Assembly: GCF_007828215.1 (NCBI RefSeq)
Contig: NZ_VIUE01000041.1
Span: 1 to 38,149 of the forward strand
Reading direction: 5' to 3'
Length of the DNA stretch: 38,149 nucleotides
Source: Pseudomonas sp. SJZ074
GTDB taxonomy: Bacteria > Pseudomonadota > Gammaproteobacteria > Pseudomonadales > Pseudomonadaceae
In this document: positions 18,276 through 26,441 of the stretch, one piece after another
Layout of the letters: each line of letters starts with the position of its first letter
How positions within the stretch are numbered: position 1 is the first letter of the stretch
Program-made: the position numbers and the translations under genes
The notes under the pieces: generated by a model
Seen by the model: the letters and a program-made list of their open reading frames with translations, nothing else
The model's database searches: none
What the model was told of the DNA's origin: nothing

Positions 18276-19313
18276 GTGGATGTGCCTTTGTTGCTCGCCG
18301 CCGTTTCCGCGAACTCGCCTTGCGGCGAAGACCTGGAATATGACGCGGATTTCCTGCGCCTGGAACGTGATTCCCGAGGCCAACCCGAGCGCAGCATGGG
18401 CGACTCGATATTGCCCGCCGAGCCCCCCGAGTGGCGCAGCATCCAGCAACAGAGCCTGGACTTGCTGCAACGCAGCAAAGACCTGCGCATCACCCATTTC
18501 CTGTTGCAGAGCTCCCTGGCCCTCGAAGGCCTTCCAGGCCTGGCTCGCGTATTGACGCTGATCAGCGAATTGCTCAAGCAATACTGGGCCGACCTGCACC
18601 CGCGCCTGGACGCCGATGACGACAACGATCCCACCGTGCGCATCAACGCCCTCGCCGGCCTGACGTCCGATGTCACCATCCGCCTGCTGCGCGAAAGCAT
18701 CCTGGCCCGTTCACGCGCCTTCGGCCCTGTCACCCTGCGCGCCGCCGCCAACGCCAGCGGCCTGCAAAGTTTCGCCGATGAAAGCCTCGGTGCCGAACAG
18801 CTTGCCGGCGCGTTGCGCGACTGCGACCCCGAGCAACTGGAAATCACCCGCGCGGCGCTGCTGGAAGCTCGCACCGCCGCCGAAGCCATCGAACAGCAGG
18901 TCAGCGACCAGGTCGGTTCCGCCCAGGGCGTGGACCTCGGCCCGCTGAAGCAGCCGCTGAAGATGGCATTGCAGATTCTCGGTCAGTTCGCACCGCAGAG
19001 CGGCGACAGCGCCCTCCCGGACACGGTCGCTGACGACAGTACCGCGCCAGCCGAATACACCAGCGCGCCGAGCGCACCGCGCAACACCGGCACGAGCACG
19101 GTCAGCGGTGAAATCAACAACCGCGACGACGTGCTGCGCAGCCTGGACCGGATTCTTGCTTACTACACCCGTCACGAGCCCTCCAGCCCCCTGCCGGTGC
19201 TGTTGAATCGGGCGAAGAATCTGGTGCACGCCGACTTCGCGGCCATCGTGCGCAACCTGATTCCCGACGGCATGAGCCAATTTGAAAACCTGCGCGGCCC
19301 GGACAGCGAATAA
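18276..19313 (+). CDS. tssA: TssA, baseplate/sheath assembly protein
   Basis: This 345-residue protein belongs to the ImpA-N (TssA) family. The N-terminus VDVPLLLAAVSANSPCGEDLEYD is the typical start of this family, with WADLHPRLDADDDNDPTVR as a second landmark. The C-terminus (HEPSSPLPVLLNRAKNLV followed by NLIPDG) corresponds to the short TssA1-type C-terminal domain. TssA helps recruit baseplate and sheath subunits. The start is GTG at 18276, with GGGAG about ten bases upstream; there is no better ATG. It opens the right-arm operon, 81 bases before tssB. Confidence 0.94.
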   Translation: MDVPLLLAAVSANSPCGEDLEYDADFLRLERDSRGQPERSMGDSILPAEPPEWRSIQQQSLDLLQRSKDLRITHFLLQSSLALEGLPGLARVLTLISELLKQYWADLHPRLDADDDNDPTVRINALAGLTSDVTIRLLRESILARSRAFGPVTLRAAANASGLQSFADESLGAEQLAGALRDCDPEQLEITRAALLEARTAAEAIEQQVSDQVGSAQGVDLGPLKQPLKMALQILGQFAPQSGDSALPDTVADDSTAPAEYTSAPSAPRNTGTSTVSGEINNRDDVLRSLDRILAYYTRHEPSSPLPVLLNRAKNLVHADFAAIVRNLIPDGMSQFENLRGPDSE

Positions 19314-19394
19314 CAGCGAGCGGATCACGCAGTCACGTCACCGGCCCCACCGGATGACGCCAACACCGTCGCTCAAGCGACCAGGAGCAACAAC

Positions 19395-19901
19395 GTGGCG
19401 AAGCAAAGTTCTCAGAAATTCATCGCGCGCAACCGCGCGCCTCGAGTGCAGATCGAGTACGACGTCGAGCTCTACGGCGCCGAGAAAAAGGTCCAGTTGC
19501 CCTTCGTCATGGGCGTGATGGCCGACCTCGCCGGCAAGCCCGCCGAGCCTCTGGCACCCGTGGCCGACCGCAAGTTCCTTGAGATCGATGTCGACAATTT
19601 CGACTCGCGCCTCAAGGCCATGCAACCACGCGTAGCGTTCCATGTGCCCAACGAACTGACCGGCGAAGGCAACCTGAGCCTGGACCTGACCTTCGAAAGC
19701 ATGGACGACTTCAGCCCGGCAGCCGTGGCCCGCAAGGTCGACTCGCTGAACAAGTTGCTCGAAGCACGCACCCAATTGGCCAACCTGCTGACCTACATGG
19801 ACGGCAAGACCGGTGCCGAAGAAATCATCATGAAGGCGATCAAGGACCCAGCGCTGTTGCAGGCCCTGGCGAGCGCGCCGAAGCCAGCACAGGATCAATG
19901 A
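19395..19901 (+). CDS. tssB: TssB, small contractile sheath subunit
   Basis: This 168-residue protein is the VipA/TssB subunit of the contractile sheath. Landmarks are KFIARNRAPRVQIEYDVE, LPFVMGVMADLAG and FLEIDVDNFD. TssB and TssC co-assemble around the Hcp tube and contract to fire it. The start is GTG at 19395 with CAGGAG upstream. Its stop lies next to the start of tssC, so the two subunits are probably translated together. Confidence 0.96.
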   Translation: MAKQSSQKFIARNRAPRVQIEYDVELYGAEKKVQLPFVMGVMADLAGKPAEPLAPVADRKFLEIDVDNFDSRLKAMQPRVAFHVPNELTGEGNLSLDLTFESMDDFSPAAVARKVDSLNKLLEARTQLANLLTYMDGKTGAEEIIMKAIKDPALLQALASAPKPAQDQ

Positions 19902-19903
19902 TC

Positions 19904-21400
19904 ATGACCGACAATACCGTCCGCGAAGGCGCACAGAACCTGGGCGCGACTGAAGAAACCAGCGAGTTCGCGTCCCTGCTGCTGCAAGAGTTCAAGCCCA
20001 AGACCGAGCGTGCCCGCGAAGCGGTCGAGACCGCCGTGCGTACCCTGGCCGAACAGGCCCTGGCGCAGACCGACCTGGTGTCCAACGACGCCATCAAGTC
20101 GATCGAATCGATCATCGCCGCCATCGACGCCAAGCTCACCGCCCAGGTCAACCAGGTCATCCACCACCCGGACTTCCAGCAGTTGGAAAGCGCCTGGCGT
20201 GGCCTGCACTACCTGGTCAACAACACCGAGACCGATGAGCAACTGAAGATCCGTGTGCTCAACATCTCCAAGACCGACCTGCACAAGACCCTGAAGAAAT
20301 TCAAGGGCACGGCGTGGGACCAGAGCCCGCTCTTCAAGAAAATGTACGAAGAAGAATACGGCCAGTTCGGCGGCGAGCCATACGGCTGCCTGGTAGGCGA
20401 CTACTACTTCGACCAGTCGCCACCGGACGTGGAGCTGTTGGGCGAGCTGTCGAAAGTCTGTGCAGCAATGCACGCACCGTTCATTTCCGCCGCGTCGCCG
20501 ACCGTGATGGGCATGGGCTCCTGGCAGGAACTGTCGAACCCACGCGATCTGACCAAGATCTTCACCACGCCGGAATACGCCGGCTGGCGTTCGCTGCGTG
20601 AATCGGAAGACTCGCGCTACATCGGCCTGACCATGCCGCGCTTCCTGGCGCGCCTGCCGTACGGCGCCAAGACCGACCCGGTGGAAGCCTTCGCCTTCGA
20701 AGAAAACACAGACGGCGCCGACAGCTCGAAATACACCTGGGCCAACGCCGCCTACGCGATGGCCGTGAACATCAACCGTTCGTTCAAACACTTCGGCTGG
20801 TGCTCGCGCATCCGCGGCGTGGAGTCCGGCGGTGAAGTGGAAAACCTGCCGGCCCACACGTTCCCGACCGACGACGGTGGCGTGGACATGAAGTGCCCGA
20901 CCGAGATCGCCATTTCGGACCGCCGTGAAGCGGAACTGGCGAAAAACGGTTTCATGCCGCTGCTGCACAAGAAAAACACCGACTTCGCTGCGTTCATCGG
21001 CGCCCAGTCGCTGCAGAAACCGGCCGAATACGACGACCCGGACGCCACCGCCAACGCCAACCTGGCCGCGCGCTTGCCGTATCTGTTCGCCACCTGCCGT
21101 TTTGCCCACTACCTGAAGTGCATCGTGCGCGACAAGATCGGTTCCTTCAAAGAGAAGGATGAGATGCAGCGCTGGTTGCAGGACTGGATCCTCAACTATG
21201 TCGACGGCGACCCGGCGCACTCCACCGAAACCACCAAGGCCCAGCACCCACTGGCAGCGGCCGAAGTGATCGTCGAAGAAGTCGAAGGCAACCCGGGGTA
21301 CTACAACTCCAAGTTCTTCCTGCGTCCGCACTACCAGCTCGAAGGACTCACCGTGTCGCTGCGCCTGGTATCGAAACTGCCGTCGGCCAAGGGCGCGTAA
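19904..21400 (+). CDS. tssC: TssC, large contractile sheath subunit
   Basis: This 498-residue protein is the VipB/TssC sheath subunit. Visible family landmarks are ESAWRGLHYLVNNTETDEQLKI trimmed to WRGLHYLV, EYGQFGGEPYG, FISAASP and FGWCSRIRGVESGG. Two in-frame ATGs exist, at 19898 and 19904. The second is preferred because AGGAT at 19891-19895 sits eight bases before it but only two before the first; the first would overlap the tssB stop. The C-terminus includes the region disassembled by ClpV. No transcription end immediately follows except the REPIN at 21428-21519. Confidence 0.95.
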   Translation: MTDNTVREGAQNLGATEETSEFASLLLQEFKPKTERAREAVETAVRTLAEQALAQTDLVSNDAIKSIESIIAAIDAKLTAQVNQVIHHPDFQQLESAWRGLHYLVNNTETDEQLKIRVLNISKTDLHKTLKKFKGTAWDQSPLFKKMYEEEYGQFGGEPYGCLVGDYYFDQSPPDVELLGELSKVCAAMHAPFISAASPTVMGMGSWQELSNPRDLTKIFTTPEYAGWRSLRESEDSRYIGLTMPRFLARLPYGAKTDPVEAFAFEENTDGADSSKYTWANAAYAMAVNINRSFKHFGWCSRIRGVESGGEVENLPAHTFPTDDGGVDMKCPTEIAISDRREAELAKNGFMPLLHKKNTDFAAFIGAQSLQKPAEYDDPDATANANLAARLPYLFATCRFAHYLKCIVRDKIGSFKEKDEMQRWLQDWILNYVDGDPAHSTETTKAQHPLAAAEVIVEEVEGNPGYYNSKFFLRPHYQLEGLTVSLRLVSKLPSAKGA

Positions 21401-21427
21401 ACAGTATTTGTTGGCACGCCCGAACCT

Positions 21428-21519
21428 TGTGGGAGCGGGCTTGCTCGCGAAAGCGCCGGATCAGTCGACATCAGCGTTGGCTGACCGACCTTCATTCGCG
21501 AGCAAGCCCGCTCCCACAG
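21428..21519. repeat. REPIN between tssC and hcp
   Basis: TGTGGGAGCGGGCTTGCTCG at 21428 onward is matched by its reverse complement ending at 21519, with a spacer of about 45 bases. It lies in the 206-base gap before hcp. Such hairpins can halt exonucleases or transcription and could help produce different levels of Hcp and of the sheath proteins; this effect is inferred. Confidence 0.9.
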
Positions 21520-21577
21520 GTCCGCTGTCGTGGCTGACATCCAAAATAGTTTCGCAGGTCAGCGTCAAACCAAACAA

Positions 21578-21602
21578 TGTGGTTAGAAACCACACAGGGA
21601 GA
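21578..21602 (+). promoter_or_regulatory. hcp leader hairpin followed by ribosome site with RsmA-like motif
   Basis: TGTGGTT (21578-21584) pairs perfectly with AACCACA (21588-21594) around a three-base loop AGA. The hcp Shine-Dalgarno AGGGAG follows at once. CAGGGAGA at 21595-21602 fits seven of eight bases of CANGGANG, the RsmA/CsrA core. The ATG is at 21607. The structure is seen; regulation by it is inferred. Confidence 0.5.
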
Positions 21603-21606
21603 AAAC

Positions 21607-22095
21607 ATGGCTGTTGATATTTTCATCAAGATCGGCGACATCAAGGGCGAGTCCATGGACAAGGCCCACAAGGACGAGATTGACGTCCTGAACTGGAGCT
21701 GGGGCATGTCCCAGTCCGGCAACATGCACATGGGCAGTGGCGGTGGCGCCGGCAAGGTGAACATCCAGGACCTGTCGCTGACCAAGTACGTCGACAAGGC
21801 TTCGCCGAACCTGATGATGCACTGCGCCAGCGGCAAGCACATCGACAAGGTCAAGCTGACCGTGCGCAAGGCCGGCGGTGAAAGCCAGGTCGAGTACATG
21901 ATCATCAACCTGGAAGAAGTGCTGATCACCTCCCTGAGCACCGGCGGCTCGGGCAGCGATGATCGCCTGACCGAAAACGTCACCCTGAACTTCGCCAAGG
22001 TGCTGGTGGACTACCAGCCGCAGAAAGCCGACGGCAGCAAGGAAGGCGGTCCGGTCAAGTTCGGCTGGAACGTGCGTCAGAACGTCAAGGTGTAA
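21607..22095 (+). CDS. hcp: Hcp, inner tube protein and effector carrier
   Basis: This 162-residue protein forms hexameric rings stacked into the T6SS inner tube. It has the same length as P. aeruginosa Hcp1 and agrees with it through most of the sequence (for example FIKIGD, LSWGMSQSG-like LNWSWGMSQSG, GGGAGKVN, STGGSGSDDRLTENV and VDYQPQKADG). Hcp1-type rings also bind and stabilise small effectors in their lumen, which fits the small amidase gene immediately downstream. ATG at 21607 has AGGGAG six bases upstream. A REPIN and a hairpin precede it and a stem-loop follows, so hcp may be expressed as its own mRNA segment. Confidence 0.97.
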   Translation: MAVDIFIKIGDIKGESMDKAHKDEIDVLNWSWGMSQSGNMHMGSGGGAGKVNIQDLSLTKYVDKASPNLMMHCASGKHIDKVKLTVRKAGGESQVEYMIINLEEVLITSLSTGGSGSDDRLTENVTLNFAKVLVDYQPQKADGSKEGGPVKFGWNVRQNVKV

Positions 22096-22101
22096 TCGAA
22101 C

Positions 22102-22134
22102 ACGCCCCCGGTGCCACGCGCCGGGGGTGTTTGG
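22102..22134 (+). terminator. Stem-loop after hcp (attenuating terminator)
   Basis: ACGCCCCCGG at 22102-22111 pairs with CCGGGGGTGT at 22121-22130 (one G-T pair) around a nine-base loop, seven bases after the hcp stop. Only a short broken T run follows, so it probably ends some transcripts and lets others continue into the effector gene and tssE. Confidence 0.6.
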
Positions 22135-22176
22135 TGCTTGCTCTCATCCAATCCTTTACCGCGCGGTGTCTGAGTC

Positions 22177-22626
22177 ATGGCCAAGCCTTCATTTATCAAT
22201 TTGTGGAACAGCTACCCGCCCTACCCGTCCGCCAATCCGGCCTGCGATGGTCCTTACATCAACCAATGCGCCATCCGGATGAGCATCGCCTTGTGCGGGG
22301 AACAGACCCTGCCGGTCAATTCATCGACTTATACGCTGGACCCTCGGTGCGCCCATGGACATGCCCGCGGCGCGGAGTCATTGGCCAATTGGCTATGGAA
22401 CAAGAGCCGCCTCGGTCCGCCGAAAATCTATACCAACAGCGTGACGGACCGCACGACGCTGATGGGCAAGACTGGAATCATTTTTTTCAAAGACTGCTAC
22501 CAGCAAAGTAGCGACACTGCCGGCCGCCCTACCGGGGACCATATCGACCTGTGGAATCGCGGCTTGACCAAAAGTGGCGACCTGTTCTCACGCTCGAAAG
22601 CCATTTGGTTCTGGGAGCTTGCGTGA
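22177..22626 (+). CDS. tae4: Tae4-family T6SS amidase effector
   Basis: This 149-residue protein matches the Tae4 family of T6SS peptidoglycan amidases (NlpC/P60-like cysteine peptidases). These cut the gamma-D-Glu to meso-DAP bond of rival cells' cell wall. The candidate catalytic Cys31 lies in NQCAIRMSIAL. The candidate His122 lies in GDHIDLWN, with Asp124 or Asp135 as possible third residue. HARGAESLANWLW near residue 60-74 is another family feature. It has no signal peptide, as expected for cargo delivered by Hcp. The gene lies 81 bases after hcp with a weak ribosome site, and its stop overlaps the next start. Base composition is visibly less GC-rich than its neighbours, hinting at transfer. 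Confidence 0.88.
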   Translation: MAKPSFINLWNSYPPYPSANPACDGPYINQCAIRMSIALCGEQTLPVNSSTYTLDPRCAHGHARGAESLANWLWNKSRLGPPKIYTNSVTDRTTLMGKTGIIFFKDCYQQSSDTAGRPTGDHIDLWNRGLTKSGDLFSRSKAIWFWELA

Positions 22627-23063
22627 TGCGGAATCCCTTGTTCTTTTCAGCGCTGACGGCAAGCCTCGTCAACCTGAGTGCATGCGCCGGACAGGACACA
22701 GTCGCCACGGCTGCGCCGACCCAGGCGATGTTCGTCGGGCAGCCGGTGAGCCTGATCAACGATCAAGGTCGCTGCACGCTTGTCAAACCTGACCAGAGCC
22801 GGATGGCGCTCGATATGGAATGGCCTTGCCAGTTCAGCGTGGGTCCGGACAAGCAATTGCGGGTGGAGATCTTCAACCAGGTTCCGATCTTCGCCGTTGA
22901 ACGCAGCGAACACATGCCCGCGCCCAGTCGCGACTGCCTGACCAAACTCCAGGCGGTGCGCCAGATAAAGGGAACGATGGAAGTCGCGGACGTCAGCCAG
23001 TTCGCCGCCTGCGGGCCTGGCCACTGGGACCAGAAAATGTACGTGGCACCTTTTACGTGGTAA
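22626..23063 (+). CDS. Putative lipoprotein immunity protein for the Tae4-type amidase
   Basis: This 145-residue protein has an N-terminal signal peptide and a lipobox LSAC with Cys20, so it should be anchored facing the periplasm, where the amidase acts. The mature part has four further cysteines (in GRCTL, PCQFS, DCLTK and ACGPG), possibly forming two disulfides. I do not recognise the family: it does not obviously resemble the classical helical Tai4. Immunity is inferred from position and location: it starts at the effector stop (TGATG) and faces the right compartment. The ATG at 22626 was chosen over a frame from 22551 because it places the signal peptide at the N-terminus. Confidence 0.72.
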   Translation: MRNPLFFSALTASLVNLSACAGQDTVATAAPTQAMFVGQPVSLINDQGRCTLVKPDQSRMALDMEWPCQFSVGPDKQLRVEIFNQVPIFAVERSEHMPAPSRDCLTKLQAVRQIKGTMEVADVSQFAACGPGHWDQKMYVAPFTW

Positions 23064-23569
23064 CTGAAATCGCCACTCGCGATCGCCTGCAACCGTCCTT
23101 GCTGGACCGGTTGACCGACGACGATCCGACCAATCCCAAGGAAAGCGCCGACAAGCGCGTGCTGTCCCTGACCCAATTGAAAGCCTCGGTGCTGCGTGAC
23201 CTGGCGTGGCTGCTCAACACCACCTCGCTGCTCGACGCTGACGCCACGTTGCATACCCCGGCGGGAACCTCGGTGGTGAACTTCGGGCTGCCGGCGCTGG
23301 CCGGCAACAGCGCCTCGAACGTTGATCTTTCGGCGCTGGAAGCCCTGATCCAGCAGGCCATTGCCACTTTCGAGCCGCGTATCCTGCGCCATACCTTGCG
23401 CGTGCGGGCCCGGTCGACGGCCGAGATGAACCACAACGCCTTGAGTTTCGAGATCGAGGGCGACCTCTGGGCCCAGCCGGTGCCGTTGCGCCTGATGCTG
23501 CAAACCGACCTGGACCTGGAAACCGGCCATGTGCGCGTGGTCAACGCCGATCAGCGGAGACGCCCATGA
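23057..23569 (+). CDS. tssE: TssE, gp25-like baseplate component
   Basis: This 170-residue protein is the T6SS homologue of phage T4 gp25, which connects baseplate and sheath. Family landmarks are the N-terminal LQPSLLDRLTDD, LRDLAWLLNTTSLL, NFGLPALAG and the C-terminal part with FEPRILRHTLRV and FEIEGDLWAQPVPLRL. The start is GTG at 23057, inside the end of the preceding lipoprotein gene (7-base overlap) and without a clear ribosome site, so translation is probably coupled to it. Its end overlaps tssF by 4 bases. Confidence 0.92.
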   Translation: MVTEIATRDRLQPSLLDRLTDDDPTNPKESADKRVLSLTQLKASVLRDLAWLLNTTSLLDADATLHTPAGTSVVNFGLPALAGNSASNVDLSALEALIQQAIATFEPRILRHTLRVRARSTAEMNHNALSFEIEGDLWAQPVPLRLMLQTDLDLETGHVRVVNADQRRRP

Positions 23570-25425
23570 ACCCGCGCCTGCTGGAGTTGTACAACCAGGA
23601 ACTGCACCACGTGCGCGAAAGCGCGGCGGAGTTCGCCAAGGAATACCCCAAGATCGCCAGCCGGTTGACGTTGTCCGGCATGGACTGCGCCGACCCCTAT
23701 GTCGAGCGGCTGCTGGAAGGTTTCGCCTACCTGACGGCGCGGGTGCAACTCAAGCTCGATGCCGAGTACCCGACCTTCACCCACAACCTGCTGGAAATCG
23801 CCTACCCCCATTATCTGGCGCCGACGCCGTCGATGACCGTGGTGCAGATGCAGGCCGACCCGGACGAAGGGTCCTTGAGCAGCGGCTTCGAGCTGCCCCG
23901 GGACAGCGTTCTGCGCGCCGCCCTGGGGCGGGAAACCCAGACCTGCTGCGAGTACCGCACCGCCCACTCGGTGACGCTGTGGCCGTTGCAGGTCAGCCAG
24001 GCCGAGTACTTCGGCAACCCGTCCACGGTACTCGGACGCCTGGCTGCCAGTGAGCCGAAAGCCAAGGCCGGCCTGCGTCTGACCCTGCGCACCGGGGCCG
24101 AATTGCCGTTCAACAGCCTGGCCCTGGACAATCTGCCGCTGTACCTCAGTGGCGCCGACGAACAACCGTTCCGCCTGTACGAACAATTGCTGGGCAGCGC
24201 TTGTGCGGTGTTCGCGCGCCAGCCCGGCGGCCATTGGGTCGAGCGGCTGCCCCAGGATGCGTTGCGCTCCCGTGGCTTCGACGACATCGACGCTGCGCTG
24301 CCGGTGGTGCCGCGGGCATTCCAGGGCTATCGCCTGCTGCAGGAGTACTTCGCCCTGCCCCAGCGCTTCCTGTTTGTCGACTTCACCCAGTTGAGCCGCG
24401 CGGTCAAGCGTTGCGACGGCCAGGAGCTGGAGTTGATCGTGCTGTTCGACCGCCACGACCCGAGCCTGGAAGGCAGCGTCGGCGCCGCGCAGTTCCTGCC
24501 GTTCTGCACCCCGGCCATCAATCTGTTCCCCAAGCGCCTGGACCGCATCCACCTGTCGGAGCGGGTCAACGAGCACCACGTGATCGCCGACCGCACCCGG
24601 CCGATGGACTTCGAAGTGCATTCGCTGACCGGTCTCACCGGTCACGGCACCGGGCCGGAGCAACCGTTCCTGCCGTTCTATGCCGTGCGCGATCCGTCCC
24701 GTTATGGCCGCGACCAAGCCTATTACACGGTGCGCCGTGAACCCCGGGTGTTGTCCAGCGATCAGCGACGCAACGGCCCGCGCTCGACTTATATCGGCAG
24801 CGAAACCTTTGTCAGCCTGGTGGACAGTCAGCAAGCGCCCTACCGCCATGATCTGCGCCAACTGGGCGTGACGGCGCTGTGCACCAACCGCGACCTGCCA
24901 TTGTTCATGAGCGTGGGCAGCGGCAAGACCGACTTCACCCTGGCCGACAGTGCACCGGTCGGCGCCGTGCGTTGCGTGGCAGGTCCCAGTCGGCCACGGG
25001 CCAGCCATGCCCACGACGCCAAGGCCTGGCGGCTGATCAGCCAGTTGTCACTGAACTACTTGTCGTTGAGCGAACAAGGCCAGGGCGCCGCCGCCCTGCG
25101 TGAACTCCTGCGCCTTTACGGCGACAGCAACGACGCGGCGCTGCAATTGCAGATCGAAGGCCTGCGGGAAGTCAGCAGCAAGGCCTGCACGCGACGCCTG
25201 CCGATGCCCGGCCCGATCGTGTTCGGTCGGGGCCTGGAGATCACCCTGGAATTCGATGAAAACGCGTTCCGCGGCACCGGGGTGTTTCTCCTTGGCGCGG
25301 TGTTCGAACGTTTCCTGGCACGCTACGTGTCGATCAACAGTTTTACCGAGACGGTGATCCGTACCACCGAACGCGGCGAGATCATGCGATGGAAAGCCAA
25401 GCCCGGACGTCGTCCGACCCTGTGA
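23566..25425 (+). CDS. tssF: TssF, baseplate wedge protein
   Basis: This 619-residue protein has the usual TssF length and start (MNPRLLELYNQELHHVRESAAEFAKEYPKIA begins with LLELYNQELHHVRE). Further landmarks are DPYVERLLEGFAYLTAR, FTHNLLEIAYPHYLAP and near the end GVFLLGAVFERFLARYVSINSF. Two copies of TssF with one TssG form each baseplate wedge. The start overlaps the tssE stop (ATGA) and the end overlaps tssG by 37 bases. Confidence 0.95.
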   Translation: MNPRLLELYNQELHHVRESAAEFAKEYPKIASRLTLSGMDCADPYVERLLEGFAYLTARVQLKLDAEYPTFTHNLLEIAYPHYLAPTPSMTVVQMQADPDEGSLSSGFELPRDSVLRAALGRETQTCCEYRTAHSVTLWPLQVSQAEYFGNPSTVLGRLAASEPKAKAGLRLTLRTGAELPFNSLALDNLPLYLSGADEQPFRLYEQLLGSACAVFARQPGGHWVERLPQDALRSRGFDDIDAALPVVPRAFQGYRLLQEYFALPQRFLFVDFTQLSRAVKRCDGQELELIVLFDRHDPSLEGSVGAAQFLPFCTPAINLFPKRLDRIHLSERVNEHHVIADRTRPMDFEVHSLTGLTGHGTGPEQPFLPFYAVRDPSRYGRDQAYYTVRREPRVLSSDQRRNGPRSTYIGSETFVSLVDSQQAPYRHDLRQLGVTALCTNRDLPLFMSVGSGKTDFTLADSAPVGAVRCVAGPSRPRASHAHDAKAWRLISQLSLNYLSLSEQGQGAAALRELLRLYGDSNDAALQLQIEGLREVSSKACTRRLPMPGPIVFGRGLEITLEFDENAFRGTGVFLLGAVFERFLARYVSINSFTETVIRTTERGEIMRWKAKPGRRPTL

Positions 25426-26441
25426 GTACCCTGGAGGCGATGCACCAGGAACCCTGGGAATACGATTTCTTCCAGGCGTTGCGGCGCATCGAGTGCGAAA
25501 CCCCCGAACTGCCGCGCCTGGGCCATTCCCTGCGCCTGGCCGATGACCCGCTGCGCCTCGGGCAACAGGCCGACTGCACCTTTGCCCCGGCCACCCTCGC
25601 CTCGGTGCAACCGGGCGTCGACGGTGCGCCGGCGCGGCTGGAACAGTTCTTCTTCGGCCTCGGCGGCCCCAACGGCCCGATGCCGTTGCACATGACCGAG
25701 TACGTGCGCGAACGTCAGCGCAACAACGCCGACAGCACCAGCAAACGCTTCCTCGATGTGTTCCACCATCGCCTGCTCAGCCTGTTCTACCGGGCCTGGG
25801 CCGAGGCACGGCCAACGGTCAGCCATGACCGCCCGGACGACGACTACTGGTCGGCGCGCCTGGCGGCGCTCAGCGGTCGAGGCATGCCGAGCCTGCTCCA
25901 GCAGGGGCTGATCCCCGACACGGCGAAACTGCATTACAGCGGTCACCTGGCGGCGCAAACCCGTTACCCGGACGGTTTGAAAGCCATCCTCAGCGAGTAT
26001 TTCGGCCTGCCGGTGGAAATCGAGGAATACGTCGGCCAATGGCTGGAGTTGCCCGAACGCAGCCGCGTCGGCGTCAGCGCCCATCAACTGGGCGTGGACT
26101 TCTGCCTGGGCCGCTACGTGTGGGACCGCCAGCACAAGTTCCGCATTCGCCTCGGGCCGCTCAAGTTCGTCGACTACATGGGCATGTTGCCCGGTGGCGA
26201 GCCGTTCAACGAACTGGTGGCCTGGGTCGCTGAATACCTGGGCCATGAACTGGACTGGGACCTGAATCTGGTCCTGGAACAGTCCGAGGTGCCGGCGTTA
26301 CAACTCAACGGCCGCTTCCGCCTGGGGTTCAACACTTGGCTGGGGCAGCCCGAAACCGATGCCAACGATCTAATACTGGCCCGGCATTACGCCGAACAGG
26401 CCAACACCTCACAGACCTCAAGGAGCCATGAGCATGGGTGA
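25389..26441 (+). CDS. tssG: TssG, baseplate wedge protein
   Basis: This 350-residue protein is the partner of TssF. Landmarks are EPWEYDFFQALRRIEC near the N-terminus, LEQFFFGLGGPNGPMPLHMTEYVRER, FLDVFHHRLLSLFYRAW and LGVDFCLGRYVWDRQHKFRIRLGPL. All are presented in family order. The start at 25389 lies within tssF (37-base overlap), a layout often seen for tssF-tssG pairs, and the end overlaps the clpV start. Confidence 0.94.
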   Translation: MESQARTSSDPVSTLEAMHQEPWEYDFFQALRRIECETPELPRLGHSLRLADDPLRLGQQADCTFAPATLASVQPGVDGAPARLEQFFFGLGGPNGPMPLHMTEYVRERQRNNADSTSKRFLDVFHHRLLSLFYRAWAEARPTVSHDRPDDDYWSARLAALSGRGMPSLLQQGLIPDTAKLHYSGHLAAQTRYPDGLKAILSEYFGLPVEIEEYVGQWLELPERSRVGVSAHQLGVDFCLGRYVWDRQHKFRIRLGPLKFVDYMGMLPGGEPFNELVAWVAEYLGHELDWDLNLVLEQSEVPALQLNGRFRLGFNTWLGQPETDANDLILARHYAEQANTSQTSRSHEHG

